A DNA stretch of 64,000 bases from Streptomyces sp. HD (GTDB taxonomy: Bacteria; Actinomycetota; Actinomycetes; Streptomycetales; Streptomycetaceae): NCBI RefSeq assembly GCF_028369295.1, contig NZ_JAQMYP010000010.1, positions 124,001-188,000 on the forward strand, read 5' to 3'. The position numbers and the translations under genes were made by a program. Below the pieces are notes generated by a model that did no database searches, was not told the origin of the DNA, and saw nothing but the letters and a program-made list of their open reading frames with translations. Shown one piece after another: positions 51,955-60,699 of the stretch; within the stretch, counting starts at the first letter, position 1; each line of letters opens with the position of its first letter.

Positions 51955-53559
51955 TCAGCCGCTCACGCCACGGCCGAGCTCCCACAGCTGAAGGGTCGAG
52001 GAGGAGTTGAGCGCGTACGCCGTACCCGTGACGTCGTCCCCCGCGGCGACGTACTGCTTGCCCTGCCAGAGCGGGATCACCGGCACGTCGTTCGCCACGA
52101 TGTCCTGGATCTCGGTCAGATTTCCGGCCGCGGCGAGGCGGTCCGCGGCACGCCGGGACTCCGGGATGAGGGTGTTGCGGATCGTGCTGTTGGCGTACGG
52201 CGAGCCGAGGAAGTTGTCCTTGTCGAGGAACGGCGCGAGGTAGTTGTCGGCGTCGGGGAAGTCCGGGAACCAGCCCATGCCGTAGACCTCGTAGGCGCCC
52301 TTCTGCTCGGCGGGCCGGAAGGTCGCCCAGGGCGCGCCCTGGATGTCGACGTCGAACAGCCCGCTGTCGTTCAGCTGCTTGCGCAGCAGCTCGAACTCCT
52401 TCTTGGTGGCCGGGCCGTAGTGGTCGGTGGTGTAGTGCAGGGTCAGCTTCACCGGGGTGGTGATGCCGGCCTTCTCCAGCAGGGACTTGGCCTTGTCGAC
52501 GTCCGGGTCGCCGTACTTGTTGAAGAACGAGTTGGAGTGGCCGGTGATGCTGGCGGGGACCAACGAGTACAGCGGTTCGGCCTGGGAGCCGTAGACCTTG
52601 GAGACGAGTTCGCCGCGGTCGATGACCTGGGCCATCGCCTGACGGACGGCCTTGCTCTTGACGGCCGGGTCGTTGGTGTTGAAGGCCAGGTAGCGGATTT
52701 CCAGGCCGGCCATGTCGACGAGGTCGGTGGTGTCGTCGGAGTCGGCCGCCAGCTTCTGGATCTGCTCGGGCGACATGGTGCGGGTCATCAGGTCGATGTC
52801 GCCGTCGGAGAGGGCGGTGCCCATTTTGTCGGCGTCCGCGAAGTTGCGCAGTTCGACCTTGTCATTGTTCACCGTCAGACTCCCCTTGTAGTCGGGGTTC
52901 TTGGTGAACACGGCGGAGACCAGCTCGTCGTTGTCGACCTCGGCCTGGAGGGTGTACGGGCCGGAGCCGTCGACCTCGAAGCCGTCGCGCAGCTTGTCCT
53001 TGGCGTAGATGTCCGGGTCGACGATGCCGGCGACCGGGGTGGACAGCTTGAACGGGAACGTGGCGTCGGCGGTCTTGAGGTGGAAGATGACCTCGCGGTC
53101 GCCCTGGGTCTCGACGGTGTCGATGGTGGACAGCAGCGCGAAGACGCCGCTGTCGGCCTTGAGGGAGCGGGCGCGGTCGATGGAGTACTTCACGTCGTCC
53201 GCGGTGACGGGGTCGCCGTTCGAGAACTTGAGGCCCTCGCGCAGGGTGCAGGCGTAGCGTTCGTTGCCGCTGTCGGTGAAGCCGCAGCTCTGGGCGGCCT
53301 CGGGCACCGGGTCACCCTCGCCGCGGGGCTGGACCATCAGGGTCTGCACGGTCTGGCGCAGGATGTTCCAGGTGCCGACGTCGTAGGCGAAGGCGGGGTC
53401 GAGCGGGGCGGGAGCGTCCTTCGAGGCAGTGAACGCGTCCGTGGTGCCGACGACGATCGCGTCGCCGCTGTCGCTGCCGCTGTCGGTTCCGCCACAGGCG
53501 GCGAGAACCGGCGCGAGCAGGCCGATGACGGCCGGCAGCACCAAAGTCTTGCGGTTCAT
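51955..53559 (-). CDS. ABC transporter oligopeptide-binding lipoprotein (SBP family 5), copy 2
   Basis: A 534-residue lipoprotein with signal peptide M-N-R-K-T-L-V-L-P-A-V-I and lipobox V-L-A-A-C. The family 5 core is L-R-E-G-L-K-F-S-N-G-D-P-V-T-A-D-D-V near residue 110 and late P-D-F-P-D-A-D-N. It matches copy 1 along its whole length (for example D-S-G-L-F-D-V-D), so they arose by tandem duplication. ATG 53559 follows GGAG at 10 bp. It has its own promoter region of about 425 bp. Ligand unknown. Confidence 0.92.
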   Translation of the reverse strand: MNRKTLVLPAVIGLLAPVLAACGGTDSGSDSGDAIVVGTTDAFTASKDAPAPLDPAFAYDVGTWNILRQTVQTLMVQPRGEGDPVPEAAQSCGFTDSGNERYACTLREGLKFSNGDPVTADDVKYSIDRARSLKADSGVFALLSTIDTVETQGDREVIFHLKTADATFPFKLSTPVAGIVDPDIYAKDKLRDGFEVDGSGPYTLQAEVDNDELVSAVFTKNPDYKGSLTVNNDKVELRNFADADKMGTALSDGDIDLMTRTMSPEQIQKLAADSDDTTDLVDMAGLEIRYLAFNTNDPAVKSKAVRQAMAQVIDRGELVSKVYGSQAEPLYSLVPASITGHSNSFFNKYGDPDVDKAKSLLEKAGITTPVKLTLHYTTDHYGPATKKEFELLRKQLNDSGLFDVDIQGAPWATFRPAEQKGAYEVYGMGWFPDFPDADNYLAPFLDKDNFLGSPYANSTIRNTLIPESRRAADRLAAAGNLTEIQDIVANDVPVIPLWQGKQYVAAGDDVTGTAYALNSSSTLQLWELGRGVSG

Positions 53560-53984
53560 GCTCGGGTTTCTCCAGCTGTCGACTCCGTGTACCCGGCATG
53601 CAGGGGTGTCGCGGCGGATCACGGGGTAAGTGCGATGTTCTCGCGACGAGATTAGTCCGCGCCCGCAGTACTGTTCGCAGCCACCGGAGTTGAGGTCCCC
53701 TCACGGAGCGGAATCGGGTGCGGACGGACCGGAAACCTGACGGTGGAAGGATTCGTGCACCGTTCCACCAATCGGGACACAAGGGTGCTCCGAAAGCCCT
53801 TCAGGGAAGACGAGACGGCTTGTGCGGGACGTTCGCCGACCTCATTTGGAGTGGTGAACATCACAAACTGAACAGTCTTGGCAGGGTGCCGGAATTCGGC
53901 CGTCCAGCGCGTGCGAATTTCGTTGCGGAATTTCTGCGCTTAACGATGTTGCACGCTGCGTGAACGCCGTGCGCATTTCCGTTG
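53560..53984. other. 425-bp intergenic region, no gene seen
   Basis: It separates the peptide-binding lipoprotein from the HAD gene, both on the minus strand. It is less GC-rich than its surroundings in the middle (around 53850-53960), as expected for a promoter region. The short frames in it have no coding bias or recognisable family. Confidence 0.55.
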
Positions 53985-54680
53985 TCACGCCGCCATGAGT
54001 CCGCGCAGAAATGCCAGATCGACCTCTTCCAGCGAGGTCACGACGGTGCGCCGGGCGGCCGGGGTGATCGGTGCCACCGACGGTACGGCCACCACATGGC
54101 AGCCGGCGGCCTCGGCCGCGGCGACGCCGGTCGCGGTGTCCTCGACGACCGCGCATCTGGTCGGGTCGGCGCCGAGACCGGCCGCGGCCAGCAGATACGG
54201 GTCCGGGTGGGGCTTGGTGCGCGGCACCTCGTCACCGGCGACGGTCAGCGCGAAGTGCTGGGAGCCGAGCGAGGTGAGCACACGGTCGATGATGCGCCGG
54301 TGCGAGGCGGAGACCAGGGCCGTCGGGATCTCGTACGCGGCGAGCTCCGCCAGCAGCCGGGCGGCTCCCGGCATCAGCGGCAGGGCCCGGTCGATGCGGT
54401 CCTCGAAGCCCTGGTTGAGCAGCACCGTGAGCTCGGCGAGGTCGATGTCGGCGCCGGTGGCCTCGATGAGGAACCCCGCGCTGCGGGTCATGGGGCCGCC
54501 GACCACGACATGACGCCAGGTGTCGTCGAGCGTGTGGCCGAGGCCCGCGAAGACCTCGACCTCGACGTCCCACCAGAAGCCCTCCGTGTCCACCAGGGTT
54601 CCGTCCATGTCGAGCAGCACGGCTTGCAGGGCGGAGCCCTCGGCCGTACGGGTTCCTGGTGCGGGGACCGTGCTGGTCAT
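53985..54680 (-). CDS. HAD-superfamily phosphatase
   Basis: A 231-residue HAD hydrolase. Motif I D-M-D-G-T-L-V-D-T-E has its nucleophile near residue 24, a helical cap domain (type C1) follows at about 40-100, motif II is S-A-S near 124, motif III K in R-T-K-P-H-P-D-P near 156, and motif IV V-V-E-D-T-A near 177. It resembles beta-phosphoglucomutase and 2-deoxyglucose-6-phosphate phosphatase relatives; the substrate is unknown. AAGGAGG lies seven bases before ATG 54680. It follows metH on the strand with the metH terminator between them. Confidence 0.9.
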   Translation of the reverse strand: MTSTVPAPGTRTAEGSALQAVLLDMDGTLVDTEGFWWDVEVEVFAGLGHTLDDTWRHVVVGGPMTRSAGFLIEATGADIDLAELTVLLNQGFEDRIDRALPLMPGAARLLAELAAYEIPTALVSASHRRIIDRVLTSLGSQHFALTVAGDEVPRTKPHPDPYLLAAAGLGADPTRCAVVEDTATGVAAAEAAGCHVVAVPSVAPITPAARRTVVTSLEEVDLAFLRGLMAA

Positions 54681-54705
54681 CCACGTACCTCCTTGAAGGG
54701 GCGGT

Positions 54706-54736
54706 CAGGCCGGTTCCCAGCGAGGGAACCGGCCTG
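54706..54736 (-). terminator. Terminator between metH and the HAD gene
   Basis: CAGGCCGGTTCCC (54706-54718) pairs perfectly with GGGAACCGGCCTG (54724-54736), 13 bp, loop AGCGA. It lies 129 bp beyond the metH stop codon and 25 bp upstream of the HAD start. Confidence 0.8.
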
Positions 54737-54865
54737 CGGTGGACCGACCAGTGTACGTCCGCCCCGGACGATGCGCCTCGTTTAATCGGCGTGGTCCAGG
54801 GCACACCGTGTGTACGCCGGGGGGCCGCTCTGACGTGCGTCGATGCCGCCCCCGCGGGGTGTTCG

Positions 54866-57800
54866 TCAGCGGGCGTTGAAGTACTTCGCCTCCGGGTGGT
54901 GGATCACGATCGCATCGGTGGACTGCTCGGGGTGCAGCTGGAACTCCTCGGACAGGTGGACGCCGATGCGCTCCGGCTGGAGCAGGTCGGCGATCTTGGA
55001 CCGGTCCTCCAGGTTGGGGCAGGCGCCGTAGCCCAGCGAGAAGCGGGCACCCCGGTACTTCAGCGCGAACATGTCCTCGATGTCGGCCGGGTCCTCACCG
55101 GCGAAGCCGAGCTCGGAGCGCACGCGCGCGTGCCAGTACTCGGCGAGGGCCTCGGCCAGCTGCACGGACAGGCCGTGCAGCTCCAGGTAGTCGCGGTAGG
55201 AGTTCGATTCGAACAGCCGGGCCGTCTCCTCCCCGATCCGCGAGCCGACGGTGACCACCTGCAGGCCCACGACGTCCGTCTCGCCCGACTCCTGCGGGCG
55301 GAAGAAGTCCGCCAGGCACAGACGCCGGCCGCGGCGCTGGCGCGGGAAGGTGAACCGGGTGCGTTCGTTGCCGTGTTCGTCCAGCAGGATCAGGTCGTCG
55401 TCCTTGGAGACGCACGGGAAGTAGCCGTAGACGACGGCGGCTTCGAGGAGGTTCTCCGTCTGGAGCTTGTCGAGCAGACCGCGCAGCCGCGGACGGCCCT
55501 CGGTCTCGACGAGTTCCTGGTAGGACGGGCCGTCGCCGGTGCGGGTCTCCTTCAGGCCCCACTGGCCCTTGAAGAGGGCGCCCTCGTCGAGCCAGGACGC
55601 GTACTCCTTGAGCTGGATGCCCTTGATGACACGGGTGCCCCAGAACGGCGGCTCGGGGAGCGGGTTGTCGATGGCGACGTCGGAGCGGACATGGCCTTCC
55701 TCGGGTCGCTCCTCCAGGACGGCCGCGGTGGCCGCGGTCCTGACCCGGCGCTGCTTGAGCTCGGGCAGCTTGGCGCCGGGCACGCCGCGCTTGACGCCGA
55801 TGAGGGCGTCCATCAGGCGCAGGCCCTCGAACGCGTCGCGGGCGTAGCGGACTTCGCCCTGGTAGATCTCGTGCAGGTCCTGCTCGACGTATGCACGGGT
55901 GAGGGCTGCGCCACCGAGGATGACGGGGTAGTTAGCCGCCAGGCCGCGCTGGTTGAGCTCCTCCAGGTTCTCCTTCATGATCACCGTGGACTTCACCAGG
56001 AGGCCGGACATACCGATGACATCGGCCCGGTGCTCCTTGGCGGCGTCCAGGATCGCGGAGACCGGCTGCTTGATGCCCAGATTGACCACGTTGTAGCCGT
56101 TGTTGGACAGGATGATGTCCACCAGGTTCTTGCCGATGTCGTGCACGTCGCCGCGCACGGTCGCCAGCACGATGGTGCCCTTGCCGTCGGCGTCGGTCTT
56201 CTCCATGTGCGGTTCGAGGTAGGCGACGGCGGCCTTCATCACCTCGGCGGACTGCAGGACGAACGGCAGCTGCATCTGGCCGGAGCCGAACAGCTCGCCG
56301 ACCACCTTCATGCCGTCCAGCAGGGTGTTGTTGACGATGTCCAGGGCGGGCGTGTCCTGCAGGGCCTGGTCGAGGTCGGCCTCCAGGCCGTTGCGCTCGC
56401 CGTCGATGATGCGGCGCTTGAGGCGCTCCTCCAGCGGCAGGGCGGCGAGTTCCTCGGCCTTGCCGGCCTTCAGGGACTTCGCGGTGGCGCCCTCGAAGAG
56501 CTGCATGAGCTTCTGGAGGGGGTCGTAGCCCTCGCGGCGGCGGTCGTGGATCAGGTCGAGGGCCGTGGTGACCTCTTCCTCGCTGAACCGGGCGATCGGC
56601 AGGATCTTCGACGCGTGGACGATCGCCGAGTCCAGGCCCGCCTTCACGCACTCGTCCAGGAAGACCGAGTTCAGCAGGATGCGGGCGGCCGGGTTCAGGC
56701 CGAAGGAGATGTTCGACAGGCCCAGGGTGGTCTGCACGTCCGGGTGGCGGCGCTTGAGCTCGCGGATCGCCTCGATGGTGGCGATGCCGTCGCCCCGGGA
56801 CTCCTCCTGACCGGTACAGATGGTGAAGGTCAGGGTGTCGATGAGGATGTCCGACTCCAGGATGCCCCAGTTGCCGGTCAGGTCCTCGATCAGCCGCTCG
56901 GCGATCTCGACCTTCTTCTCGGGGGTGCGGGCCTGGCCCTCCTCGTCGATGGTCAGCGCGATCAGGGCGGCGCCGTGCTCCTGGGCCAGCTTGGTGACCT
57001 TGGCGAAGCGGGACTCGGGGCCGTCGCCGTCCTCGTAGTTCACGGAGTTGATGACCGCGCGGCCACCGAGCTTCTCCAGGCCGGCCTGGATGACGTCGAC
57101 CTCGGTGGAGTCCAGCACGATCGGCAGCGTGGAGGCGGTGGCGAAGCGGCCGGCCAGCTCCTCCATGTCGGCGACGCCGTCCCGGCCGACGTAGTCCACG
57201 CACAGGTCGAGCATGTGCGCGCCCTCGCGGATCTGCTCGCGCGCCATCTCCACGCAGTCGTCCCAGCGGGCCTGAAGCATCGCCTCGCGGAACTTCTTCG
57301 AGCCGTTGGCGTTGGTGCGCTCGCCGATGGCCAGGTAGGAGGTGTCCTGGCGGAACGGGACGGTCTGGTAGAGGGAGGCGGCGCCCGGCTCGGGCTGCGG
57401 GCGACGCTGGACCGGGGTGGCTTCCCGGACCCGCTCCACGAGCTGGCGCAGATGCTCGGGGGTGGTGCCGCAGCAGCCGCCGATGAGGTTCAGACCGTAG
57501 TCCCGTACGAAGGTCTCCTGGGCGTCGGCCAGGCCCTCGGGGTCGAGCGGGAAGTGGGCGCCGTCCTTGGTGAGGATCGGCAGACCGGCGTTCGGCATGC
57601 ACAGCAGCGGGGTGCGCGAGTGCCGGGCCAGATAGCGCAGGTGCTCGCTCATCTCGGCGGGGCCGGTCGAGCAGTTCAGGCCGATCATGTCGATGCCGAG
57701 GGGCTCCAGCGCGGTCAGCGCGGCGCCGATCTCGGAGCCGAGCAGCATGGTGCCGGTCGTCTCGAAGGCCATCGAGACCAGCAGCGGCACCACGGTGCCG

Positions 57801-58384
57801 GTCGCCTCCATCGCGCGCCGGGCGCCCAGGATCGACGACTTCGTCTGCAGCAGGTCCTGCGTGGTCTCCACGATCAGGGCGTCGGCGCCGCCGGCGAGCA
57901 GGCCCTCGGCGTTCGCCTGGAAACCGTCGCGCAGGGTGCCGTAGCCGATGTGGCCCAGCGTCGGCAGCTTCGTACCGGGGCCGATCGAGCCGAGCACCCA
58001 CCGCTGGCGGCCGTCACGGGCGCCGAAGGCGTCGGCCGTCTCGCGGGCGATACGGGCGCCCGCCTCGGACAGCTCGTACACCCGGTCGGCGATGTCGTAC
58101 TCGGCCATGGCCGAGTGGTTGGCGCCGAACGTGTTCGTCTCGACGCAGTCCACGCCCGCGTCGAAGTACGCCTCGTGGACCGAGCGCACGATGTCCGGGC
58201 GGGTCAGGTTGAGGATCTCGTTGCAGCCCTCAAGGTTCTCGAAGTCCTCAAGAGTGGGGTCCTGGGCCTGCAACATGGTGCCCATCGCTCCGTCGGCGAC
58301 CACCACTCGGGTGGCGAGCGCCTCTCGGAGCGCGGACACACGGGTCCGGCTGTCGGCGGAAGGGGTCGGTGGCAACGAGGCCAT
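54866..58384 (-). CDS. metH: Cobalamin-dependent methionine synthase MetH
   Basis: An 1172-residue modular enzyme. Homocysteine-binding domain (about 10-330) with zinc ligands including C-C in G-G-C-C-G-T-T. Pterin-binding methyltetrahydrofolate domain (about 350-610). B12-binding domain with D-V-H-D-I-G-K-N (lower cobalt ligand His748). Activation domain (about 880-1172) with S-adenosylmethionine-binding L-G-Y-G-A-C-P-N-L. It makes methionine from homocysteine and regenerates tetrahydrofolate. ATG 58384 follows AGGGAG. I see no obvious cobalamin-riboswitch box in the 295 bp upstream. It diverges from gylR. Confidence 0.96.
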   Translation of the reverse strand: MASLPPTPSADSRTRVSALREALATRVVVADGAMGTMLQAQDPTLEDFENLEGCNEILNLTRPDIVRSVHEAYFDAGVDCVETNTFGANHSAMAEYDIADRVYELSEAGARIARETADAFGARDGRQRWVLGSIGPGTKLPTLGHIGYGTLRDGFQANAEGLLAGGADALIVETTQDLLQTKSSILGARRAMEATGTVVPLLVSMAFETTGTMLLGSEIGAALTALEPLGIDMIGLNCSTGPAEMSEHLRYLARHSRTPLLCMPNAGLPILTKDGAHFPLDPEGLADAQETFVRDYGLNLIGGCCGTTPEHLRQLVERVREATPVQRRPQPEPGAASLYQTVPFRQDTSYLAIGERTNANGSKKFREAMLQARWDDCVEMAREQIREGAHMLDLCVDYVGRDGVADMEELAGRFATASTLPIVLDSTEVDVIQAGLEKLGGRAVINSVNYEDGDGPESRFAKVTKLAQEHGAALIALTIDEEGQARTPEKKVEIAERLIEDLTGNWGILESDILIDTLTFTICTGQEESRGDGIATIEAIRELKRRHPDVQTTLGLSNISFGLNPAARILLNSVFLDECVKAGLDSAIVHASKILPIARFSEEEVTTALDLIHDRRREGYDPLQKLMQLFEGATAKSLKAGKAEELAALPLEERLKRRIIDGERNGLEADLDQALQDTPALDIVNNTLLDGMKVVGELFGSGQMQLPFVLQSAEVMKAAVAYLEPHMEKTDADGKGTIVLATVRGDVHDIGKNLVDIILSNNGYNVVNLGIKQPVSAILDAAKEHRADVIGMSGLLVKSTVIMKENLEELNQRGLAANYPVILGGAALTRAYVEQDLHEIYQGEVRYARDAFEGLRLMDALIGVKRGVPGAKLPELKQRRVRTAATAAVLEERPEEGHVRSDVAIDNPLPEPPFWGTRVIKGIQLKEYASWLDEGALFKGQWGLKETRTGDGPSYQELVETEGRPRLRGLLDKLQTENLLEAAVVYGYFPCVSKDDDLILLDEHGNERTRFTFPRQRRGRRLCLADFFRPQESGETDVVGLQVVTVGSRIGEETARLFESNSYRDYLELHGLSVQLAEALAEYWHARVRSELGFAGEDPADIEDMFALKYRGARFSLGYGACPNLEDRSKIADLLQPERIGVHLSEEFQLHPEQSTDAIVIHHPEAKYFNAR

Positions 58385-58599
58385 GAAGGGGCTCCCTGGA
58401 GTGCGACGGCTGTCGGCTTTGCGCCCTTTACGGAACAGTCCGCGGTAGGCGCACGCCGCCAGGGTAGCCGGGACCGCGTCCGGATGGTCAGGGCGTCCAC
58501 GGGGCGGACGAGGATGACCTGCGGGCCGACTGCCGGATACGACTGACACAACAGAAGCGAACGGATACGGCCCGACCATTAGCGGGAGGTCGGCATCGA

Positions 58600-58624
58600 C
58601 CGGTAGTGTTCGACATTGCCGAAC
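58600..58624. promoter_or_regulatory. Candidate GylR operator in front of gylR
   Basis: CCGGTAG followed by TGTTCGACATTGCCGAAC contains a GTTCG/CGAAC dyad. TAGTGT (58604-58609) inside it fits a -10 element, consistent with autorepression. A near-identical site in the opposite orientation lies at 59641-59665 before glpF. Confidence 0.7.
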
Positions 58625-58679
58625 GGCGGCAGCGACGTCGTGAAGGTCGACGGTCGAAGGAGACGGAGGCAGTACGGCG

Positions 58680-59444
58680 ATGGCACGGAACATCCAGTCG
58701 CTCGAACGGGCGGCCGCGATGCTGCGGCTCCTCGCGGGCGGTGAGCGACGCCTCGGCCTGTCGGACATCGCCTCGTCGCTGGGCCTCGCCAAGGGCACCG
58801 CCCACGGCATTCTGCGCACCCTCCAGCAGGAGGGCTTCGTCGAGCAGGACGACGCCTCCGGGCGCTACCAGCTGGGCGCGGAGCTGCTGCGCCTGGGCAC
58901 CACCTATCTGGACGTGCACGAGCTGCGGGCGCGCGCCCTGGTGTGGACGGACGACCTGGCCCGCTCCAGCGGGGAGAGCGTCTATCTGGGCGTCCTGCAC
59001 CAGCAGGGCGTACTGATCGTCCACCACGTCTTCCGTCCCGACGACAGCCGGCAGGTGCTGGAGATAGGGGCCATGCAGCCGCTGCACTCCACGGCACTGG
59101 GCAAGGTCCTGTCGGCGTACGACCCGGTCGCGCACAGCGAGGCGATCGACGCCGACCGCAAGGGCTTCACGGACCGGACCGTGTGCGAGCTGGACGGCTT
59201 CGAGCACATCCTCGACATGACACGCGCGCGTGGCTACGCGGCCGACGTCGAGGAGACCTGGGAGGGCGTCGCCTCCGTCGCCGCCCCCATCCACGACCGG
59301 CGTCGTATGCCCGTCGGCGCGGTCGGTATCACCGGCGCCGTGGAGCGGCTGTGCCGGGACGGCGAGCTGCGTCCCGAGCTGATCGCGGCGGTGCGGGACT
59401 GTGCCCGTGCGGTGTCGCGGGACCTGGGCGCCGGTCGGTTCTGA
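58680..59444 (+). CDS. gylR: Glycerol operon regulator GylR (IclR family)
   Basis: A 254-residue IclR-type regulator. The N-terminal winged helix (L-G-L-S-D-I-A-S-S-L-G-L-A-K-G-T-A-H-G-I-L-R-T-L) is followed by an effector domain (S-V-Y-L-G-V-L; T-A-L-G-K-V-L-S-A; the late G-V-A-S-V-A-A-P-I). In streptomycetes GylR represses the glycerol operon and itself, with glycerol-3-phosphate as inducer. GGAGG sits ten bases upstream of ATG 58680. It precedes glpF-glpK-glpD on the same strand, separated by a terminator and promoter. Confidence 0.93.
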   Translation: MARNIQSLERAAAMLRLLAGGERRLGLSDIASSLGLAKGTAHGILRTLQQEGFVEQDDASGRYQLGAELLRLGTTYLDVHELRARALVWTDDLARSSGESVYLGVLHQQGVLIVHHVFRPDDSRQVLEIGAMQPLHSTALGKVLSAYDPVAHSEAIDADRKGFTDRTVCELDGFEHILDMTRARGYAADVEETWEGVASVAAPIHDRRRMPVGAVGITGAVERLCRDGELRPELIAAVRDCARAVSRDLGAGRF

Positions 59445-59492
59445 GGACACGCGCGGGGCGTATCGGCGACCCGCGCGGGATGCGAGTGACCG

Positions 59493-59516
59493 CCGGGGCG
59501 TCATAGGACGTCCCGG
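59493..59516 (+). terminator. Terminator after gylR
   Basis: CCGGGGCGTC (59493-59502) pairs with GACGTCCCGG (59507-59516) with one G-T wobble and an ATAG loop, 48 bp beyond the gylR stop and followed by CCTTCGT. Confidence 0.7.
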
Positions 59517-59640
59517 CCTTCGTCATGCAGCCATCGCGCTATCGACATATCGATAAAGCAACACAACCAACAACGATCGCGCATTCAACGACAGAGGCCT
59601 TGACGCATCCCTCACACCGGGGCAAGACTCCCGTCCATCG

Positions 59641-59665
59641 GTCGGCATTGTCGAACACCTACCGG
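59641..59665. promoter_or_regulatory. Candidate GylR operator in front of glpF
   Basis: Read on the minus strand, CCGGTAGG-TGTTCGACAATGCCGAC matches the site at 58600-58624 at almost every position. It lies 122 bp before the glpF start, upstream of a possible -10 TAGAGT (59676-59681). The 343-bp gylR-glpF gap also holds a TATCGA-4-TCGATA dyad at 59540-59555 of unknown meaning. Confidence 0.65.
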
Positions 59666-59787
59666 CAATACGCGCTAGAGTGTGACAGTGCCAAGGGCCG
59701 GCATCGCCCTCACCCCCGAGGGCAACGCGAACCACCGGTGGGACCCGGGGTTCGGCTTCCCCTGGACGAAGGACAAAGGAGTCGCGG

Positions 59788-60582
59788 GTGTCCAGCTCCG
59801 ACATCTTCATCGGCGAGACCATCGGTACCGCCATACTCATCCTGCTCGGCGGTGGCGTCTGCGCCGCCGTCACGCTGAAGGCCTCCAAGGCTCGCAACGC
59901 CGGCTGGCTCGCCATCACCTTCGGGTGGGGCTTCGCAGTGCTCACGGCGGTCTACACCTCGGCGCCGCTCTCCGGCGCCCATCTGAACCCGGCCGTGACG
60001 GTCGCTCTCGCGATCAAGGACAACGACTGGAGTAACGTTCCGACGTACCTCGCCGGACAGTTCCTCGGCGCCGCGATCGGTGCGGCTCTGGTCTGGGTGG
60101 CCTACTACGGCCAGTTCCACGCCCACCTGACCGACAAGGAGATCGTCGGCGGTCCGGGTGCGCAGGCCACGGCGGCCAAGGCCGTCGAGGCCCAGGAGAA
60201 GGGCGCCGGCCCGGTCCTGGGCATCTTCTCCACCGGTCCCGAGATCCGGAACGTGGTGCAGAACCTCCTGACGGAGATCATCGGCACCGTCGTGCTGGTG
60301 CTCGCGGTCCTCACCCAGGGCCTGAACGACAGTGGCAAGGGTCTGGGCACCCTGGGCGCCCTGATCACCGCACTCGTGGTCGTCTCGATCGGTCTGTCGC
60401 TCGGCGGCCCGACGGGTTACGCGATCAACCCGGCCCGTGACCTCGGTCCGCGTATCGTGCACGCCCTTCTGCCCCTGCCCAACAAGGGCGGCTCCGACTG
60501 GGGCTATGCCTGGATCCCGGTGGTCGGTCCGCTCATCGGCGGCGCCATCGCGGCAGGCATCTACAACGTCGCGTTCGCTTAG
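59788..60582 (+). CDS. glpF: Glycerol uptake facilitator GlpF (aquaglyceroporin)
   Basis: A 264-residue MIP-family channel with six membrane helices and both pore motifs: H-L-N-P-A-V-T (near residue 67) and [10 protein letters not shown] (near 215). The aspartate after the second NPA-R is the mark of glycerol-conducting members. GTG 59788 follows AAAGGAG. It is the first gene of the glycerol operon (gylC in S. coelicolor nomenclature) and admits glycerol for the kinase encoded downstream. Confidence 0.95.
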   Translation: MSSSDIFIGETIGTAILILLGGGVCAAVTLKASKARNAGWLAITFGWGFAVLTAVYTSAPLSGAHLNPAVTVALAIKDNDWSNVPTYLAGQFLGAAIGAALVWVAYYGQFHAHLTDKEIVGGPGAQATAAKAVEAQEKGAGPVLGIFSTGPEIRNVVQNLLTEIIGTVVLVLAVLTQGLNDSGKGLGTLGALITALVVVSIGLSLGGPTGYAINPARDLGPRIVHALLPLPNKGGSDWGYAWIPVVGPLIGGAIAAGIYNVAFA

Positions 60583-60699
60583 GAACAGTGCTGAACAGAG
60601 AGGATCCGTGAGCTTCACCCATCCGGGTGAGCTGCATCGAAACTCTCACCGCGCGCCGTACGTAAAGCCCCATAACCACGGAACTTCCAGGAGCTAACA

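Noticed and set aside
50254..53655. An 1133-codon open frame antisense to both peptide-binding protein genes
   Set aside because: It spans two genes and their terminator and lacks any domain; a shadow of third-position GC bias.
54659..58546. A 1295-codon open frame antisense to metH
   Set aside because: Same reason; metH on the minus strand has all expected domains.
58385..58679. A cobalamin riboswitch ahead of metH
   Set aside because: No B12-box-like sequence is visible in the 295 bp upstream on the minus strand. I cannot run a covariance search, so a diverged element is not excluded.
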